A stretch of 64,000 bases of DNA from Pyrinomonadaceae bacterium (GCA_025054715.1 JANWYH010000002.1:1-64000), one strand, 5' to 3'; counted from the stretch's first letter, positions 17,184-26,997 are shown. Notes: generated by a model not told the origin, from the letters alone. Numbers and translations are program-made.

Positions 17184-18218
17184 ATGAAAAAAGTAGGAAT
17201 TTTAGTCGGAAGAGAAAAAAGCTTTCCAGAAGCTATTATCAAAAGCATAAATGAACGTGGACAGGGCGAAGTAATAGCTGAGATGATGAAGGTCGGCGGT
17301 ATTCCCTTGAATCAGCAAAAGCAATACGACATCATAATTGATAGAATATCGCATGAAGTGCCGTATTATCGTGCAATGCTAAAACGAATGGCTCTTGAAG
17401 GCACTTATGTAATAAACAATCCTTTTTGGTGGTCTGCCGACGATAAATTTTTTAACTACAGTCTTGCGGCGAAGCTAGGCGTTGCAATTCCGAAAACTGT
17501 TTTGTTACCTCAACACTCTTACATACCTGATATAGTCAGCGAGTCTCTCAGAAACCTGGAGTTTCCAATTGACTGGCAAGGAATAGTTGATTACGTAGGC
17601 TTCCCAGCATTTTTGAAACCACACGATGGCGGTGGCTGGAAAATGGTTTCAAAAATCCATTCTCTTGAGCAACTCTGGTATCAATATAACCAAACTGGCA
17701 CTCGCTGCATGGTTCTACAGGAAGCAATAGAATATGATAAGTTCGTTCGTTGCTATTGTATAGGACAAAAAAGAGTGTTGATAATGCCCTATGACCCGAG
17801 TAAGCCTTATCTTTCCGGACAGCAGTATTTCCAAGCCGAAAACTATCTGGAACCGCAATTAAGAGATAAAGTCGAAGAAGACACAATAAAAATATGCCAA
17901 GCATTAGGATATGACATAAACACCGTTGAATTTGCAATAAAAGACGGTGTTCCTTATGCAATAGATTTCATGAATCCAGCACCAGACGCAGAACTTGCCT
18001 CTGTTGGAGAATTTAATCATAACTGGTTCGTGAACGCTGTTACAGACCTTGTATTTGAAAAATTAAGCAAGGAAATAGAAATACCAGAATATCGCTGGCT
18101 GGCTCTACTAAACGGCATGAACGCCGTTCAAAAAAAAAAGATAAGAACTAAAAGAGATTCAAAAGAAAAAGCAACCTCAAAACCTAAAACAAAAAAAGCC
18201 AGCAGTAACCAGCGGTAA
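17184..18218 (+). CDS. ATP-grasp ligase of unknown specificity with a Lys-rich tail
   Basis: 344 aa, cytosolic. The RimK/ATP-grasp layout is visible: N-terminal Rossmann-like part (KKVGILVGREKSFPEAI), ATP-binding FLKP (Lys145) and the glycine loop DGGGWK, the hinge VLQE (Glu180), and the metal ligands DFMNPAPD (Asp261, Asn264). Substrates could be amino or carboxylic acids; nothing here identifies them. The last ~28 residues are almost all Lys, Ser, Thr and Arg, which is unusual and may bind nucleic acid or be a modification target. A strong GGGAG lies before ATG 17184. Confidence 0.75.
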   Translation: MKKVGILVGREKSFPEAIIKSINERGQGEVIAEMMKVGGIPLNQQKQYDIIIDRISHEVPYYRAMLKRMALEGTYVINNPFWWSADDKFFNYSLAAKLGVAIPKTVLLPQHSYIPDIVSESLRNLEFPIDWQGIVDYVGFPAFLKPHDGGGWKMVSKIHSLEQLWYQYNQTGTRCMVLQEAIEYDKFVRCYCIGQKRVLIMPYDPSKPYLSGQQYFQAENYLEPQLRDKVEEDTIKICQALGYDINTVEFAIKDGVPYAIDFMNPAPDAELASVGEFNHNWFVNAVTDLVFEKLSKEIEIPEYRWLALLNGMNAVQKKKIRTKRDSKEKATSKPKTKKASSNQR

Positions 18219-18238
18219 ACAGTCCGTACTTAGCCAAA

Positions 18239-19072
18239 ATGCAGAAGTGGAAAGGGTTTTTTGTAGCCGTTTACAATAAATCTTTTGAAGATGAAATTTT
18301 CGGTCGAGCCGCTGAAATTGCCTTTTACTTTCTTTTCTCGATCTTTCCGCTTCTGCTCTTTCTAACAACACTTTTTGGACTTGCTTTGAAAAATTCAGAC
18401 GAGCTTCAAACGCAACTTTTTTCTTACCTTAAACAGGTAATGCCTGGATCGGCTTATGAGTTACTTCAGAAAGCATTGCACGAAGCAATCCAAGAAAGCT
18501 CTGGCAGTAAAATAACGTTAGGACTCATAATGATACTCTGGTCAGCTTCTGCTGGATTTGAAAGCCTTAGCAATGCCTTAAACAAAATTTACGCAGTCGA
18601 GGAAACTCGCTTTTGGTGGCAAGTGAAACTGAATGCAATTTTTCTAGTTTTAGCAGTAAGCCTGCTTGTTCTTGTAGGAATTACGCTTAATCTATTTGTC
18701 TCAAACTTAATTTCAGGTCTTTTTGGCAAGACTATTGCTGAAGTCCTCTCGAGTTTCATAATTTTGACTCTTTTGTTTTCAATCTTCGAACTAGTTGATA
18801 ACTTCTGTCCGAATTTCAGTCGCAAACAAAGACGTTTTTTTTCTTGGGGAGCAGTAGTTTCGATTTTGTTGTGGTTACTAGTTTCAAGTGCTTTTAGTTT
18901 CTATCTTCGATTTTTTGGCAATTATGCTAGAGTTTATGGTTCTCTCGGTGCGGTAATTATACTAGTTTTTTGGTTTTATCTTTCAGCTTTGGTTATACTA
19001 ATCGGAGCTGAAGTAAATTCTCTTTACCGGAGCAAACTTAAAAATGTCTTTAATGCTTCAGGAAATAACTGA
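18239..19072 (+). CDS. YihY/BrkB family inner-membrane protein
   Basis: 277 aa with six hydrophobic segments. AAEIAFYFLFSIFPLLLFL near the N-terminus, the ILWSASAGFESLSNALNKIY segment and the C-terminal YGSLGAVIILVFWFYLSALVIL are the classic YihY/BrkB (PF03631, formerly called 'ribonuclease BN') signatures. The role is uncertain. It lies 20 bp after the ATP-grasp gene, and the SIS gene starts inside its last codons (29-bp overlap). Confidence 0.85.
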   Translation: MQKWKGFFVAVYNKSFEDEIFGRAAEIAFYFLFSIFPLLLFLTTLFGLALKNSDELQTQLFSYLKQVMPGSAYELLQKALHEAIQESSGSKITLGLIMILWSASAGFESLSNALNKIYAVEETRFWWQVKLNAIFLVLAVSLLVLVGITLNLFVSNLISGLFGKTIAEVLSSFIILTLLFSIFELVDNFCPNFSRKQRRFFSWGAVVSILLWLLVSSAFSFYLRFFGNYARVYGSLGAVIILVFWFYLSALVILIGAEVNSLYRSKLKNVFNASGNN

Positions 19073-20072
19073 GCAGCCGGTTGTTCTTGAACGAACGATC
19101 CAAGCTGAAAAAGAAAAGATAAGAAAGCTAGGAAACTACCTTCGATCTAAGGATATAAGATTGATAATTCTAGTAGCTCGTGGCAGCTCTGATAATGCAG
19201 CACTTTTCGGGCGTTACTTATTGGAAATCACAACTTTTATACCCGTTTCTCTATCAGCGCCTTCGGTTTTTACGCTCTACAATGCTAGTCTAAAACTTGA
19301 CAATGCCTTAGTGATAGGGGTTTCTCAATCTGGAGAAGGCACAGACATCAACACGGTTCTTGAAAAATCAAAAGCGGCTGGCGCCTTTACCATAGGCATA
19401 ACTAATGAGCCGGACTCTTCAATGACGAAAATTGTGGATGAAACACTTTTAATCCATGCAGGACGAGAAAAATCCGTTGCCGCGACTAAAACTTATACTG
19501 GTCAAATGCTTCAATTCTACATGCTTTCTTCAGTTCTTTCCGACGTGAAAATCGAATATGAGCAGATACCGAGCTTTTGTGCCGAGAGTTTGCAGCTTCG
19601 CTCAACAGTTGAAGAAATTGTTGCTCGTTATGCCTTCATGGAAAATTGCGTCGTTGTAGGACGCGGTCTAAACTACGGAAATGCTTATGAGCTTGCCTTA
19701 AAACTTATGGAAACTTGCTATGTAGTCGCTGAGAGATTCTCTTCAGCAGACTTCTTTCATGGTCCACTTGCAATAATTGAAAGAAGATTTCCTGTGATAA
19801 TGTTTGCGCCTTCGGGCGTTACAAAAAAAAGCAACATAGATTTACTCAGACGTCTTCGTGAGCTTAAAGCTGACAGCCTCTCGATTACAAACGATGAAGA
19901 AATAGCATCTCTAAGCTCGAGGTATATTGCAATGTCGAAGGAAATAGATGAATTTTTATCACCGATTCCTTTTATAATACCAGCACAGCTCTTTGCCGCT
20001 CTTCTTGCCGAGACAAAAGGCTTAAATGCTGACTCACCGCGATCTCTATCGAAGATAACAAAAACTTTATGA
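19044..20072 (+). CDS. tandem SIS-domain sugar-phosphate isomerase/deaminase (GlmS/NagB-II type)
   Basis: 342 aa with two SIS domains and no glutaminase domain. It begins like the isomerase half of GlmS (MLQEITEQPVVLERTI), and has the phosphosugar-binding loops ARGSSDNAALF, SQSGEGTDINTVL and VGRGLNYGNAYELALKLME, the GREKSVAATKTYTGQ active-site strand and FFHGPLAI. This pattern fits glucosamine-6-phosphate deaminase NagB-II or AgaS-like enzymes. The neighbouring UDP-HexNAc dehydratase suggests amino-sugar metabolism for glycans. A second ATG at 19053 is an equally plausible start. Confidence 0.8.
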   Translation: MSLMLQEITEQPVVLERTIQAEKEKIRKLGNYLRSKDIRLIILVARGSSDNAALFGRYLLEITTFIPVSLSAPSVFTLYNASLKLDNALVIGVSQSGEGTDINTVLEKSKAAGAFTIGITNEPDSSMTKIVDETLLIHAGREKSVAATKTYTGQMLQFYMLSSVLSDVKIEYEQIPSFCAESLQLRSTVEEIVARYAFMENCVVVGRGLNYGNAYELALKLMETCYVVAERFSSADFFHGPLAIIERRFPVIMFAPSGVTKKSNIDLLRRLRELKADSLSITNDEEIASLSSRYIAMSKEIDEFLSPIPFIIPAQLFAALLAETKGLNADSPRSLSKITKTL

Positions 20073-20092
20073 ATCTTTAGGAGATGAAAGAA

Positions 20093-21142
20093 ATGCTTTT
20101 AGAAGGAAAACGCATTTTGGTAACAGGTGGAACCGGTTCGTTGGGACAAAGGCTAGTCCATCGACTTTTAACAGGCGAAATGGGAAAACCAGCAAAAGTA
20201 ATTGTATTTTCCCGTGACGAAGCCAAACAACACGAGATGAGGCTTTCTTTTTTGCATCGCAAAGCAGCCACAGACGAAATAATATATGAGAACTCCCAGC
20301 AGATTTTAAGCTTTCGAATAGGCGACGTAAGAGACTATGCATCTTTGGTAGCAGCTTTGCGAGATACAGACGTTGTTTTCAATGCAGCAGCAATGAAACA
20401 AGTCCCAACCTGTGAATATGCTCCATTTGAGGCAGTTCAAACAAACGTGATCGGAGCATACAACATCGTTAGGGCAATTAGAGAAAACAATCTGAAAGTT
20501 GAAACCGTAGTTGGCATTTCCACAGATAAAGCTTGCAAGCCTATAAACGTAATGGGAATGACTAAAGCTCTGCAAGAGCGAATCTTTATTGAAGCAAACC
20601 GTGACTTACCCAACACGAGATTTATATGCGTAAGATACGGAAACGTAATAGCTTCAAGAGGTTCTATTGTTCCTTTGTTCATCGAGCAAATCCGCAATGG
20701 CGGACCGGTCACGATAACCCTTCCGGAAATGACAAGATTTCTTCTAAGTCTTGACAGGGCAGTTGATACAGTTTTCGCAGCCGTAAAAGAAGCAAGAGCA
20801 GGAGAAACTTATGTTCCACAAGTTCCATCAGCAAAAGTAGTCGATATTGCTAAAGCTTTAATGAATGGACGTAAAATAGACATGGTTTTCATCGGAATCA
20901 GACCCGGGGAAAAAATCCATGAGATTATGATTTCTGAAGAAGAAGTCTATAGAACGACTGAAAGAAACGGTTACTATGTAATCCTGCCTATACTGCCCGA
21001 GCTTAGAAGAGAACCGCTCGCGAAGTCCGCTCTTTCAGGAGAGTATTCATCTGAACATAACAATTTAGACATTGAAAGCATAAAGAAGCTACTTGAAAAC
21101 GCAAGCGATGAGATCAAGTTCTTCACGAATTCAAAAACCTAA
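20093..21142 (+). CDS. UDP-N-acetylglucosamine 4,6-dehydratase-like enzyme (PseB/CapD/FlaA1 short type)
   Basis: 349 aa from ATG 20093, favoured because AGGAG (20079-20083) is 9 bases away; ATG 20084 is only one base from the same AGGAG. The SDR fold shows NAD-binding GGTGSLGQRL, NAAAMKQVPTCEY, the STDKACKPINVMGMTKA stretch (catalytic Asp/Lys and Met/Lys variant of PseB-like enzymes) and RYGNVIASRGSIVP. Products feed pseudaminic acid, FucNAc or related surface sugars. Its 3' end overlaps the convergent cyclase gene by 20 bp. Confidence 0.85.
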   Translation: MLLEGKRILVTGGTGSLGQRLVHRLLTGEMGKPAKVIVFSRDEAKQHEMRLSFLHRKAATDEIIYENSQQILSFRIGDVRDYASLVAALRDTDVVFNAAAMKQVPTCEYAPFEAVQTNVIGAYNIVRAIRENNLKVETVVGISTDKACKPINVMGMTKALQERIFIEANRDLPNTRFICVRYGNVIASRGSIVPLFIEQIRNGGPVTITLPEMTRFLLSLDRAVDTVFAAVKEARAGETYVPQVPSAKVVDIAKALMNGRKIDMVFIGIRPGEKIHEIMISEEEVYRTTERNGYYVILPILPELRREPLAKSALSGEYSSEHNNLDIESIKKLLENASDEIKFFTNSKT

Positions 21143-21923
21143 AAATTAAAGGACGGCTCGGAGTAGCCTCGCTATCGAATGCAGTTATTTGAAGATTGAG
21201 CAAAAAAACGCCGTCTTCTACTTCATTTGGAACATAGATCATCTCAGTAACAGTCTTATGAATTTTCGTTTCTGAAGCTAACCGAAAGCTACCTTGCGGC
21301 ACGTTCCAAAAGATACGATGATTCGTAAGCCTACCTTCATCAAATAATCTGTCAATCGAAGGTAAGTCAACAAGCAAATGATCGAACTCGCTAGCTATAA
21401 ACTCCATCGCTTGCAAAGAAAAAAAAGGCGGAATTTCGTTCAGGTAAGTTCTTTCAAGTTTACTTTCATCGTTCGGCAACGTGCGAACAATCAGTGCCTT
21501 CGGAGCTTCTTTTTTTTCGTATTTGATTTTTTGAAGAGCTTGTAACAGAGCTTTTCGAGTTATCAATTCGTCGCTTTTATTCTTTATAGGATAGTCTTCT
21601 GAAGTTCGATCAGCTCTTTCCGAAGTTACCGAAATTAAAAGAGCAGTAATAAAAACATCTTTCAAACACTCGTAAACAGCAATTCTTTCGTAAGTTATGT
21701 GCCCGACACACTCGGTATGCGTTCCGTTGCAATGAGGTATGAGCTTTATTTGACTGAAATTGCAACTTCCGCCCAAACGAGTGTCTCCAATTATTCGACC
21801 AGCTCTGCAACTTGCAATAGAAGCTCTTTCTACGCCGTAGGCATTAGGTTGCTTACCATCAAAAAGCAATGGAATTGCAATGCTAATAGGCGCTGATAAG
21901 TCAAAGAGATTAAAATCTGGCAT
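21123..21923 (-). CDS. cyclase / kynurenine formamidase-like metal hydrolase
   Basis: 266 aa. The metal motif of PF04199 is present in the variant HCNGTHTECVGH (consensus HxGTHxDxPxH; here Glu replaces Asp and Gly replaces Pro). Further family features are LFDLSAPISIAIPL at the N-terminus and FDHLLVDLPSIDR. Substrate unknown. It is the last gene of the lnt-prfB-ftsK operon, overlapping ftsK by 14 bp. Confidence 0.7.
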   Translation of the reverse strand: MPDFNLFDLSAPISIAIPLLFDGKQPNAYGVERASIASCRAGRIIGDTRLGGSCNFSQIKLIPHCNGTHTECVGHITYERIAVYECLKDVFITALLISVTSERADRTSEDYPIKNKSDELITRKALLQALQKIKYEKKEAPKALIVRTLPNDESKLERTYLNEIPPFFSLQAMEFIASEFDHLLVDLPSIDRLFDEGRLTNHRIFWNVPQGSFRLASETKIHKTVTEMIYVPNEVEDGVFLLNLQITAFDSEATPSRPLIFRFLNS

Positions 21924-24162
21924 CTTTCCCTTCTGTTTTTTCCATTTCGGTTAGAGCGTCAAAGGCAGCTTGTAAAACTGGTCTTGCCCGCAATGCACTA
22001 TCCATCTCTCCTACAAATCCAGCCCGAACCATCGCATCGAGAATCGCCGCAGCACGACCATAACCTATCCGCAAATGCCTTTGTAGAAGAGAAGTAGAAG
22101 CTCTTTTTGCGTTTACAACTATACGTAAGGCTTCCCAAAATAGAGGGTCTGTTTTTCCAGGTAACTCTGTTCCCTCCATTTCCTCTTCTGTCTTGGTTAT
22201 GGTCTCGTCGTATTCTGGCACTCCCTGAGATTTTATGTGCTCTACTATTTTGAAAATTTCCTTTTCTTCTACAAAAGCCCCGTGAATGCGTATTATCTGC
22301 GATGTTCCCGGCGGTAAAAATAACATATCACCCTTACCTAGAAGACGCTCTGCGCCGTTTGCGTCAATAATGGTTCTGGAATCTACTTTCGACGAAACCC
22401 TAAATGAGATTCTCGAAGGGAAATTTGCCTTTATCAAACCAGTTATCACGTCAACCGAAGGACGTTGAGTAGCAAGAACAAGGTGAATACCAACGGCACG
22501 AGCCATCTGAGCAAGCCTAGTTATGGATTCTTCTACTTCCCTTCCAGAGACCATCATAAGATCGGCTAACTCATCAATGATTATTACGATGTAAGGCATT
22601 CTTTTCCAAGGTTTTCCCTCTTCGTCAAATCTTCCTTGTTCGTTTCTTTCCTTTACTGCGGCATTATAACCATCAATGTTGCGAACTCCCCAGCCTGCAA
22701 GATACTTATAACGCCGCTCCATTTCCGAAACAGCCCACTTCAAAGAAATCGCAGCCCGTTTTGGATCAGTAATTATAGGCGTTGCAAGATGTGGAATATC
22801 AGCATACACACCTAATTCAAGGCGCTTCGGATCGACCATTATAAACTTCACCTCATCAGGTCTAGCCTTATAAAGAATAGAAACTATCAAAGCATTAACC
22901 CCAACCGACTTACCCGAACCTGTAGCTCCTGCAATCAAAAGATGAGGCATTTTTGCAAGGTCTGTTACGTAATTTGCACCATCAATCGTCTTCCCTAGAG
23001 CAATTGTAAGTAGCGACTCAGACTCACGAAATTTTTTCGATTCAATGATTTCACGAAGATGAATTGTTTCACGCTTTGTGTTCGGAACTTCTATACCAAC
23101 ATAAGCCTTGCCAGGAATTCGGTCTATCCTTATGGATTCAGCTTTCAACGCTAGACAAAGATCATCTGCTAGGCTTACAATCTTTGAATACTTAACGCCC
23201 GGATCCGGCTTGAACTCGTAAGTAGTAACCACAGGGCCTTGACAGATATTGACAACTCGACCCGTTACATTAAATTCTTTCACTTTCTCCATTATTTTTT
23301 CAGCCATAGCTAAAAGCTCTTCATCCTTTTGCTCTGAATAAAAAAGTGGTGCAGTTAAAAAATCAGTCGGTGGAAAAACGTAATCTTCAAAGCTTTGAGT
23401 AGTCACCCTTCTAGATGAAACATCCCGTTCTTGTTTCTCTTCGAGATGATTGCTGATTATAGCAGGCATCTGAATCTCCTCTACGGGCTCATCAATGCGC
23501 CTTATAAGCGGTTCATCATCAACCCTTTCAGGTTTATCAATCGTTTGAGGCTGCCTCCTTATTTTTACCTGCTTTCTTCTTTCAAAACGCCATTGCCGAT
23601 AGTCACTAAAGAATCTCTTTAATTTCTCAAACAAAGAATTAAAAGCTACCGTAAAGCCTTCTAAGAGAAAGGAAAAAGACACTCCCGTGATAACAACGAA
23701 AGAGACTACGATCAAAAGTGATAGCAAAATAATAGAGCCAACTTTCCCTAAATAAAACGCAATCTTCGCAACAAAAGCTCCAACTATCGCTCCATAACCA
23801 CCAAGTATTGAAACAAGCCCAGAAGCGCTAAAAAGAAAAGTAACCAAAGAAAATAGTTTTCCAAACTCAAACAGAACGGCTTGTGAGCGAAAAATCTGTA
23901 TAGAAAAAATAGCAAGTAAAAACGGTAAAACGTAAGCTACTAAACCAAAAGTGCTTATCAAAATCGCAGAAACATTTGCTCCAACAACTCCTATCCAGTT
24001 CTTAACAGGCTGACTGCTTGAGGTAATCACCGATGGATCATTTTCATTGTGAGAAATGAGGCACAACGAAATTACAACTGCAACTGCCATTAAAATTATG
24101 GCAACGACTTCGTCTGCGTAATTTTTGTGCCCTTTCTTAACCTTTAACATTTTAGTCTTCAC
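21910..24162 (-). CDS. ftsK: DNA translocase FtsK/SpoIIIE
   Basis: 750 aa, a typical length for the compact form. There are four hydrophobic helices in residues 20-185, a short acidic/basic linker, then the motor domain with Walker A GATGSGKS (412-419), the DPKRLELGVYADIPHL segment and Walker B YIVIIIDELADLM. A C-terminal gamma winged helix (STSLLQRHLRIGYGRAAAI) follows, which in other FtsK proteins reads KOPS. It acts at the septum to clear and resolve chromosomes. Start overlaps the end of prfB by 4 bp (ATGA-type). Confidence 0.95.
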   Translation of the reverse strand: MKTKMLKVKKGHKNYADEVVAIILMAVAVVISLCLISHNENDPSVITSSSQPVKNWIGVVGANVSAILISTFGLVAYVLPFLLAIFSIQIFRSQAVLFEFGKLFSLVTFLFSASGLVSILGGYGAIVGAFVAKIAFYLGKVGSIILLSLLIVVSFVVITGVSFSFLLEGFTVAFNSLFEKLKRFFSDYRQWRFERRKQVKIRRQPQTIDKPERVDDEPLIRRIDEPVEEIQMPAIISNHLEEKQERDVSSRRVTTQSFEDYVFPPTDFLTAPLFYSEQKDEELLAMAEKIMEKVKEFNVTGRVVNICQGPVVTTYEFKPDPGVKYSKIVSLADDLCLALKAESIRIDRIPGKAYVGIEVPNTKRETIHLREIIESKKFRESESLLTIALGKTIDGANYVTDLAKMPHLLIAGATGSGKSVGVNALIVSILYKARPDEVKFIMVDPKRLELGVYADIPHLATPIITDPKRAAISLKWAVSEMERRYKYLAGWGVRNIDGYNAAVKERNEQGRFDEEGKPWKRMPYIVIIIDELADLMMVSGREVEESITRLAQMARAVGIHLVLATQRPSVDVITGLIKANFPSRISFRVSSKVDSRTIIDANGAERLLGKGDMLFLPPGTSQIIRIHGAFVEEKEIFKIVEHIKSQGVPEYDETITKTEEEMEGTELPGKTDPLFWEALRIVVNAKRASTSLLQRHLRIGYGRAAAILDAMVRAGFVGEMDSALRARPVLQAAFDALTEMEKTEGKDARF

Positions 24163-25272
24163 TGCAAGTTTGCTTCTTGTTTTTGTTTGTAAAGCAAATA
24201 TTCCCTTATAAAATCATCAATATCACCATCTAAAACTGCATCAACATCTGTTCTTTCATACTTCGTTCTTGTATCTTTTACAAGGCGATACGGATGAAGC
24301 GTGTAGCTACGTATTTGAGAACCAAAAGATATTTCTCGCTTTGACGCTTCAAGCTCCATAACTTCTGCACGTCTTTTTTCAAGTTCCAACTCATAAAGAC
24401 GTGATCTTAAAACCTTCATTGCCATTGCTCGATTTTGAATCTGAGAACGTTCGTTTTGACAAGTAACTACAATTCCAGTCGGAATGTGAGTTATCCTTAC
24501 GGCACTATCAGTTACGTTAACATGCTGACCTCCTGCGCCTGACGAACGAAAAGTATCTATTCTTAAATCTTTTTCATTTATTTCAATTTCTATATCGTCT
24601 TCAACTTCAGGAATCACAAATAAAGAAGCAAACGAAGTTTCTCTACTCGCACCAGCATTGAAAGGCGATATTCTAACAAGCCGATGAACCCCAGCTTCGC
24701 AAGAAAGAAGACCGTAGGCATATTCGCCTTCGACGCGGAAAGTGGCAGATTTTATGCCTGCTTCGTTACCGGGCTGAACGTCGAGAACTTCAACCTTAAA
24801 TCCTTTTCTTTCAGCCCACCTTAGATACATCCTCAGCAGCATCTCAGCCCAATCTTGTGCGTCCGTCCCACCAGCACCAGCTTGAATAGAACAGATAGCA
24901 TTTTTGGAATCTGACTCACCAGATAAAAACATCTCGGTTTCTGCTTCTTCAACCTCTTTTTCAAGTCTTCTTATCAATTCAGACAGCTCCCTGAGGGAAT
25001 CCTCATCACTTTCCGCAAATTCAATTAAAACTTCTGCATCGGCTAAACCTTTTTCAAATCGCTCTTGCCGCTCAACAACTTTTTCTAAACGGCTCCTTTG
25101 ACGAAGAATCTTTTGAGCAGCCTCATTGTCATCCCAAAAATTCGGATCCGCTATTTCTGATTCGAGCCGTTTTAGCTCTTCGTGCTTCTTTGTTAGGTCA
25201 AAGAAACCTCCCAAGCTGCTCTACTTTTACGCTCAGCTGTTTATGTTTATCTCTTAAATCCGCCAAATCCAT
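24159..25272 (-). CDS. prfB: peptide chain release factor 2, expressed by programmed +1 frameshift
   Basis: The gene starts at ATG 25272-25270 and reads 24 codons (begins MDLADLRDK) up to CTT at 25203-25201 followed by in-frame TGA 25200-25198. Shifting +1 after CTT continues at GAC 25199-25197 into the long frame ending at 24159, giving ~370 aa. The slip site CTTTGAC with GGGAGG three bases upstream is the classic RF2 autoregulatory arrangement. RF2 identity is shown by the SPF tripeptide (RISPFNAGASRETS) and the GGQ loop (RSSGAGGQHVNVTD). The start lies inside the 3' end of lnt (26-bp overlap). A single-frame reading starting at TTG 25214 would wrongly truncate the protein. Confidence 0.95.
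25197..25212 (-). promoter_or_regulatory. RF2 programmed frameshift site
   Basis: On the minus strand: GGGAGG (25212-25207), three bases, then CTT TGA C (25203-25197). Low RF2 slows reading of UGA and favours slippage; high RF2 terminates, so the gene regulates itself. The spacing equals that of E. coli prfB. Confidence 0.95.
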
Positions 25273-26767
25273 ATTTTCCGAAAACTAAGAAAAAGAAACT
25301 CAAAATTAAACTCAAAAAAGCTAACCAATCTCCATATTTTACATAAAAAGTCGGCTTCGTGTCATTTTTTCGGACTTTCCAGATTCTAACAGCTTCCGTG
25401 TAAGGTTCTGCTTCGTCCAGAACAAAACCTTCTTCGGTTATAAAGGCAGTTATTCCGACATTTGTTGCTCTTACTACGGGACGAGACGTCTCAACCGCTC
25501 TAAAAACTGCATTTGCAAGATGTTGTCTTAAAACAGGTGTCCGCCCAAGATAGCCATCATTTGTAAGTTCAATTAGAAAATCCGCACCCTGTATTGCATA
25601 CTGACGGGAAAGGTTTGGGAAATGAGATTCAAAACAAATCATGACTCCTGCCTTGGCTCGACCAATTGAAAACAAATCAAACTCCTTCCCAAAAGCGAAA
25701 TTTCCAACTATGGTCGGCACAACATCCTGTAAAAAACTTGGCACTGGCGCATACTCACCAAAGGGAACTAAAAAAATCTTGTCATATTGCCCTACCTTTT
25801 GACCCCTCTCATCAATCATCACAGCAGAATTGAAGAAATTTCCAACTTCAGGATTTGGTTCAGCAGAATTGAAAAGAAGAGAAACTCGGTTTTGCCTCGT
25901 AAATTCACCGAAAAGTTTCCTGAGACTTTCATCTCGTCCGTATGAAAAATTCATTGGAGACTCGGGAAAAATAACTACTCGAGGAATTTCTTCTTCCAAA
26001 TAAAGCGCCGAAAGCGCATCTTCAGCCTTCTTGATATGCTTACCCTTAAGTTCTTCCCACAAATAATAATCAAGTCCGCTCATCGGAACATTAGGTTGAA
26101 GAACTATAAGCTTTGCGGCAAGCTCTCCTTTGTTTTCAATCTGTGACCTGAAAAGCAATCCAAAAAAAACAAAAATCACAAAAGCTAATGCGACGATGCC
26201 CATAAAATCTAAAGTCTTCTTTTCAAAAAAAACCAATAGCATCAGCACTAAAGAGGAATTTACTAAAACAACTAGAAAACCGACTAACCATATCCCACCT
26301 ACCGAAGCCAACGAAGCTATGTAAGGAACAAAAGCTTGCGAATATGCAATGGCATTCCAGTTGTTTCCTGTTACTTGAAACCTCAAAAACTCGATTGAAA
26401 CCCAAAGAAAGGGAGCTACCAAAACGGCTCTAACGCCGTACTTACTCAATAGAAATGCCAAAAAAAACGCAAAAATAGCTTTAAAAAAACCTACAAAGAC
26501 AGCGCCTAAAAAAATAAACAAATAAGCCAACACCGCAGGAATACCACCATAATGAATCAAAGCATAAGTCAACCACCAGCAGGAACCAAAAAAGAACAAA
26601 GTCCCCCATATCCATCCGAAAAACAAAGCCTGCCATTTGAAATCTTTTACCTTATATATCACCCAAAAAAAGGGCACAAGCGCTATCCATGCTATCCACC
26701 ATCTCTCAAAATCAGGAAAAGCAAAAACCAAAAGAAGCGCCGATAGAAGCGTTAATAAACTCTTCAT
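25247..26767 (-). CDS. lnt: apolipoprotein N-acyltransferase
   Basis: 506 aa. Six hydrophobic helices in the first ~215 residues are followed by a periplasmic nitrilase domain. The Glu of VVIFPESPMNF, the Lys of GQYDKIFLVPFGEYAPVPSF and the Cys of GVMICFESHFP form the expected Glu-Lys-Cys triad, and a final membrane helix closes the protein. It N-acylates lipoproteins in the inner membrane, consistent with a diderm cell. It begins the lnt-prfB-ftsK-cyclase operon. Confidence 0.9.
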   Translation of the reverse strand: MKSLLTLLSALLLVFAFPDFERWWIAWIALVPFFWVIYKVKDFKWQALFFGWIWGTLFFFGSCWWLTYALIHYGGIPAVLAYLFIFLGAVFVGFFKAIFAFFLAFLLSKYGVRAVLVAPFLWVSIEFLRFQVTGNNWNAIAYSQAFVPYIASLASVGGIWLVGFLVVLVNSSLVLMLLVFFEKKTLDFMGIVALAFVIFVFFGLLFRSQIENKGELAAKLIVLQPNVPMSGLDYYLWEELKGKHIKKAEDALSALYLEEEIPRVVIFPESPMNFSYGRDESLRKLFGEFTRQNRVSLLFNSAEPNPEVGNFFNSAVMIDERGQKVGQYDKIFLVPFGEYAPVPSFLQDVVPTIVGNFAFGKEFDLFSIGRAKAGVMICFESHFPNLSRQYAIQGADFLIELTNDGYLGRTPVLRQHLANAVFRAVETSRPVVRATNVGITAFITEEGFVLDEAEPYTEAVRIWKVRKNDTKPTFYVKYGDWLAFLSLILSFFFLVFGKYGFGGFKR

Positions 26768-26893
26768 TTCTAACTAAAAAGTTTATCAGATTCTTTTGTT
26801 GGCTTCCTCTTACATAAAAGTTTGAAAAAATTTTTATCTATTTGACTAAAATATTCAAAATGAATGAATCTCAAAACACAAAACAACAAAGTT

Positions 26894-26911
26894 TGTCATT
26901 TTTAAATGACA
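26894..26911. promoter_or_regulatory. inverted repeat upstream of lnt
   Basis: TGTCATTT-TT-AAATGACA is a perfect 8-bp inverted repeat about 130 bp upstream of the lnt start, shaped like a dimeric repressor or activator site. A TTGACA lies beside it on the minus strand. Regulator unknown. Confidence 0.4.
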
Positions 26912-26950
26912 CTTTTTGTCAATTTCCTAGAATTGAAAAACAGAAATTAT

Positions 26951-26978
26951 TTCAATTTGAATAAAGCATTCAATTTGA
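26951..26978. repeat. two direct copies of TTCAATTTGA
   Basis: Identical decamers at 26951-26960 and 26969-26978 (18-bp period). The same decamer and its reverse complement form the inverted repeat at 36581-36611 behind the sigma-54 activator gene, so one DNA-binding protein may read both regions. In AT-rich DNA the match could be chance. Confidence 0.4.
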
Positions 26979-26997
26979 CTTTATTTAGAAAGGCGAG

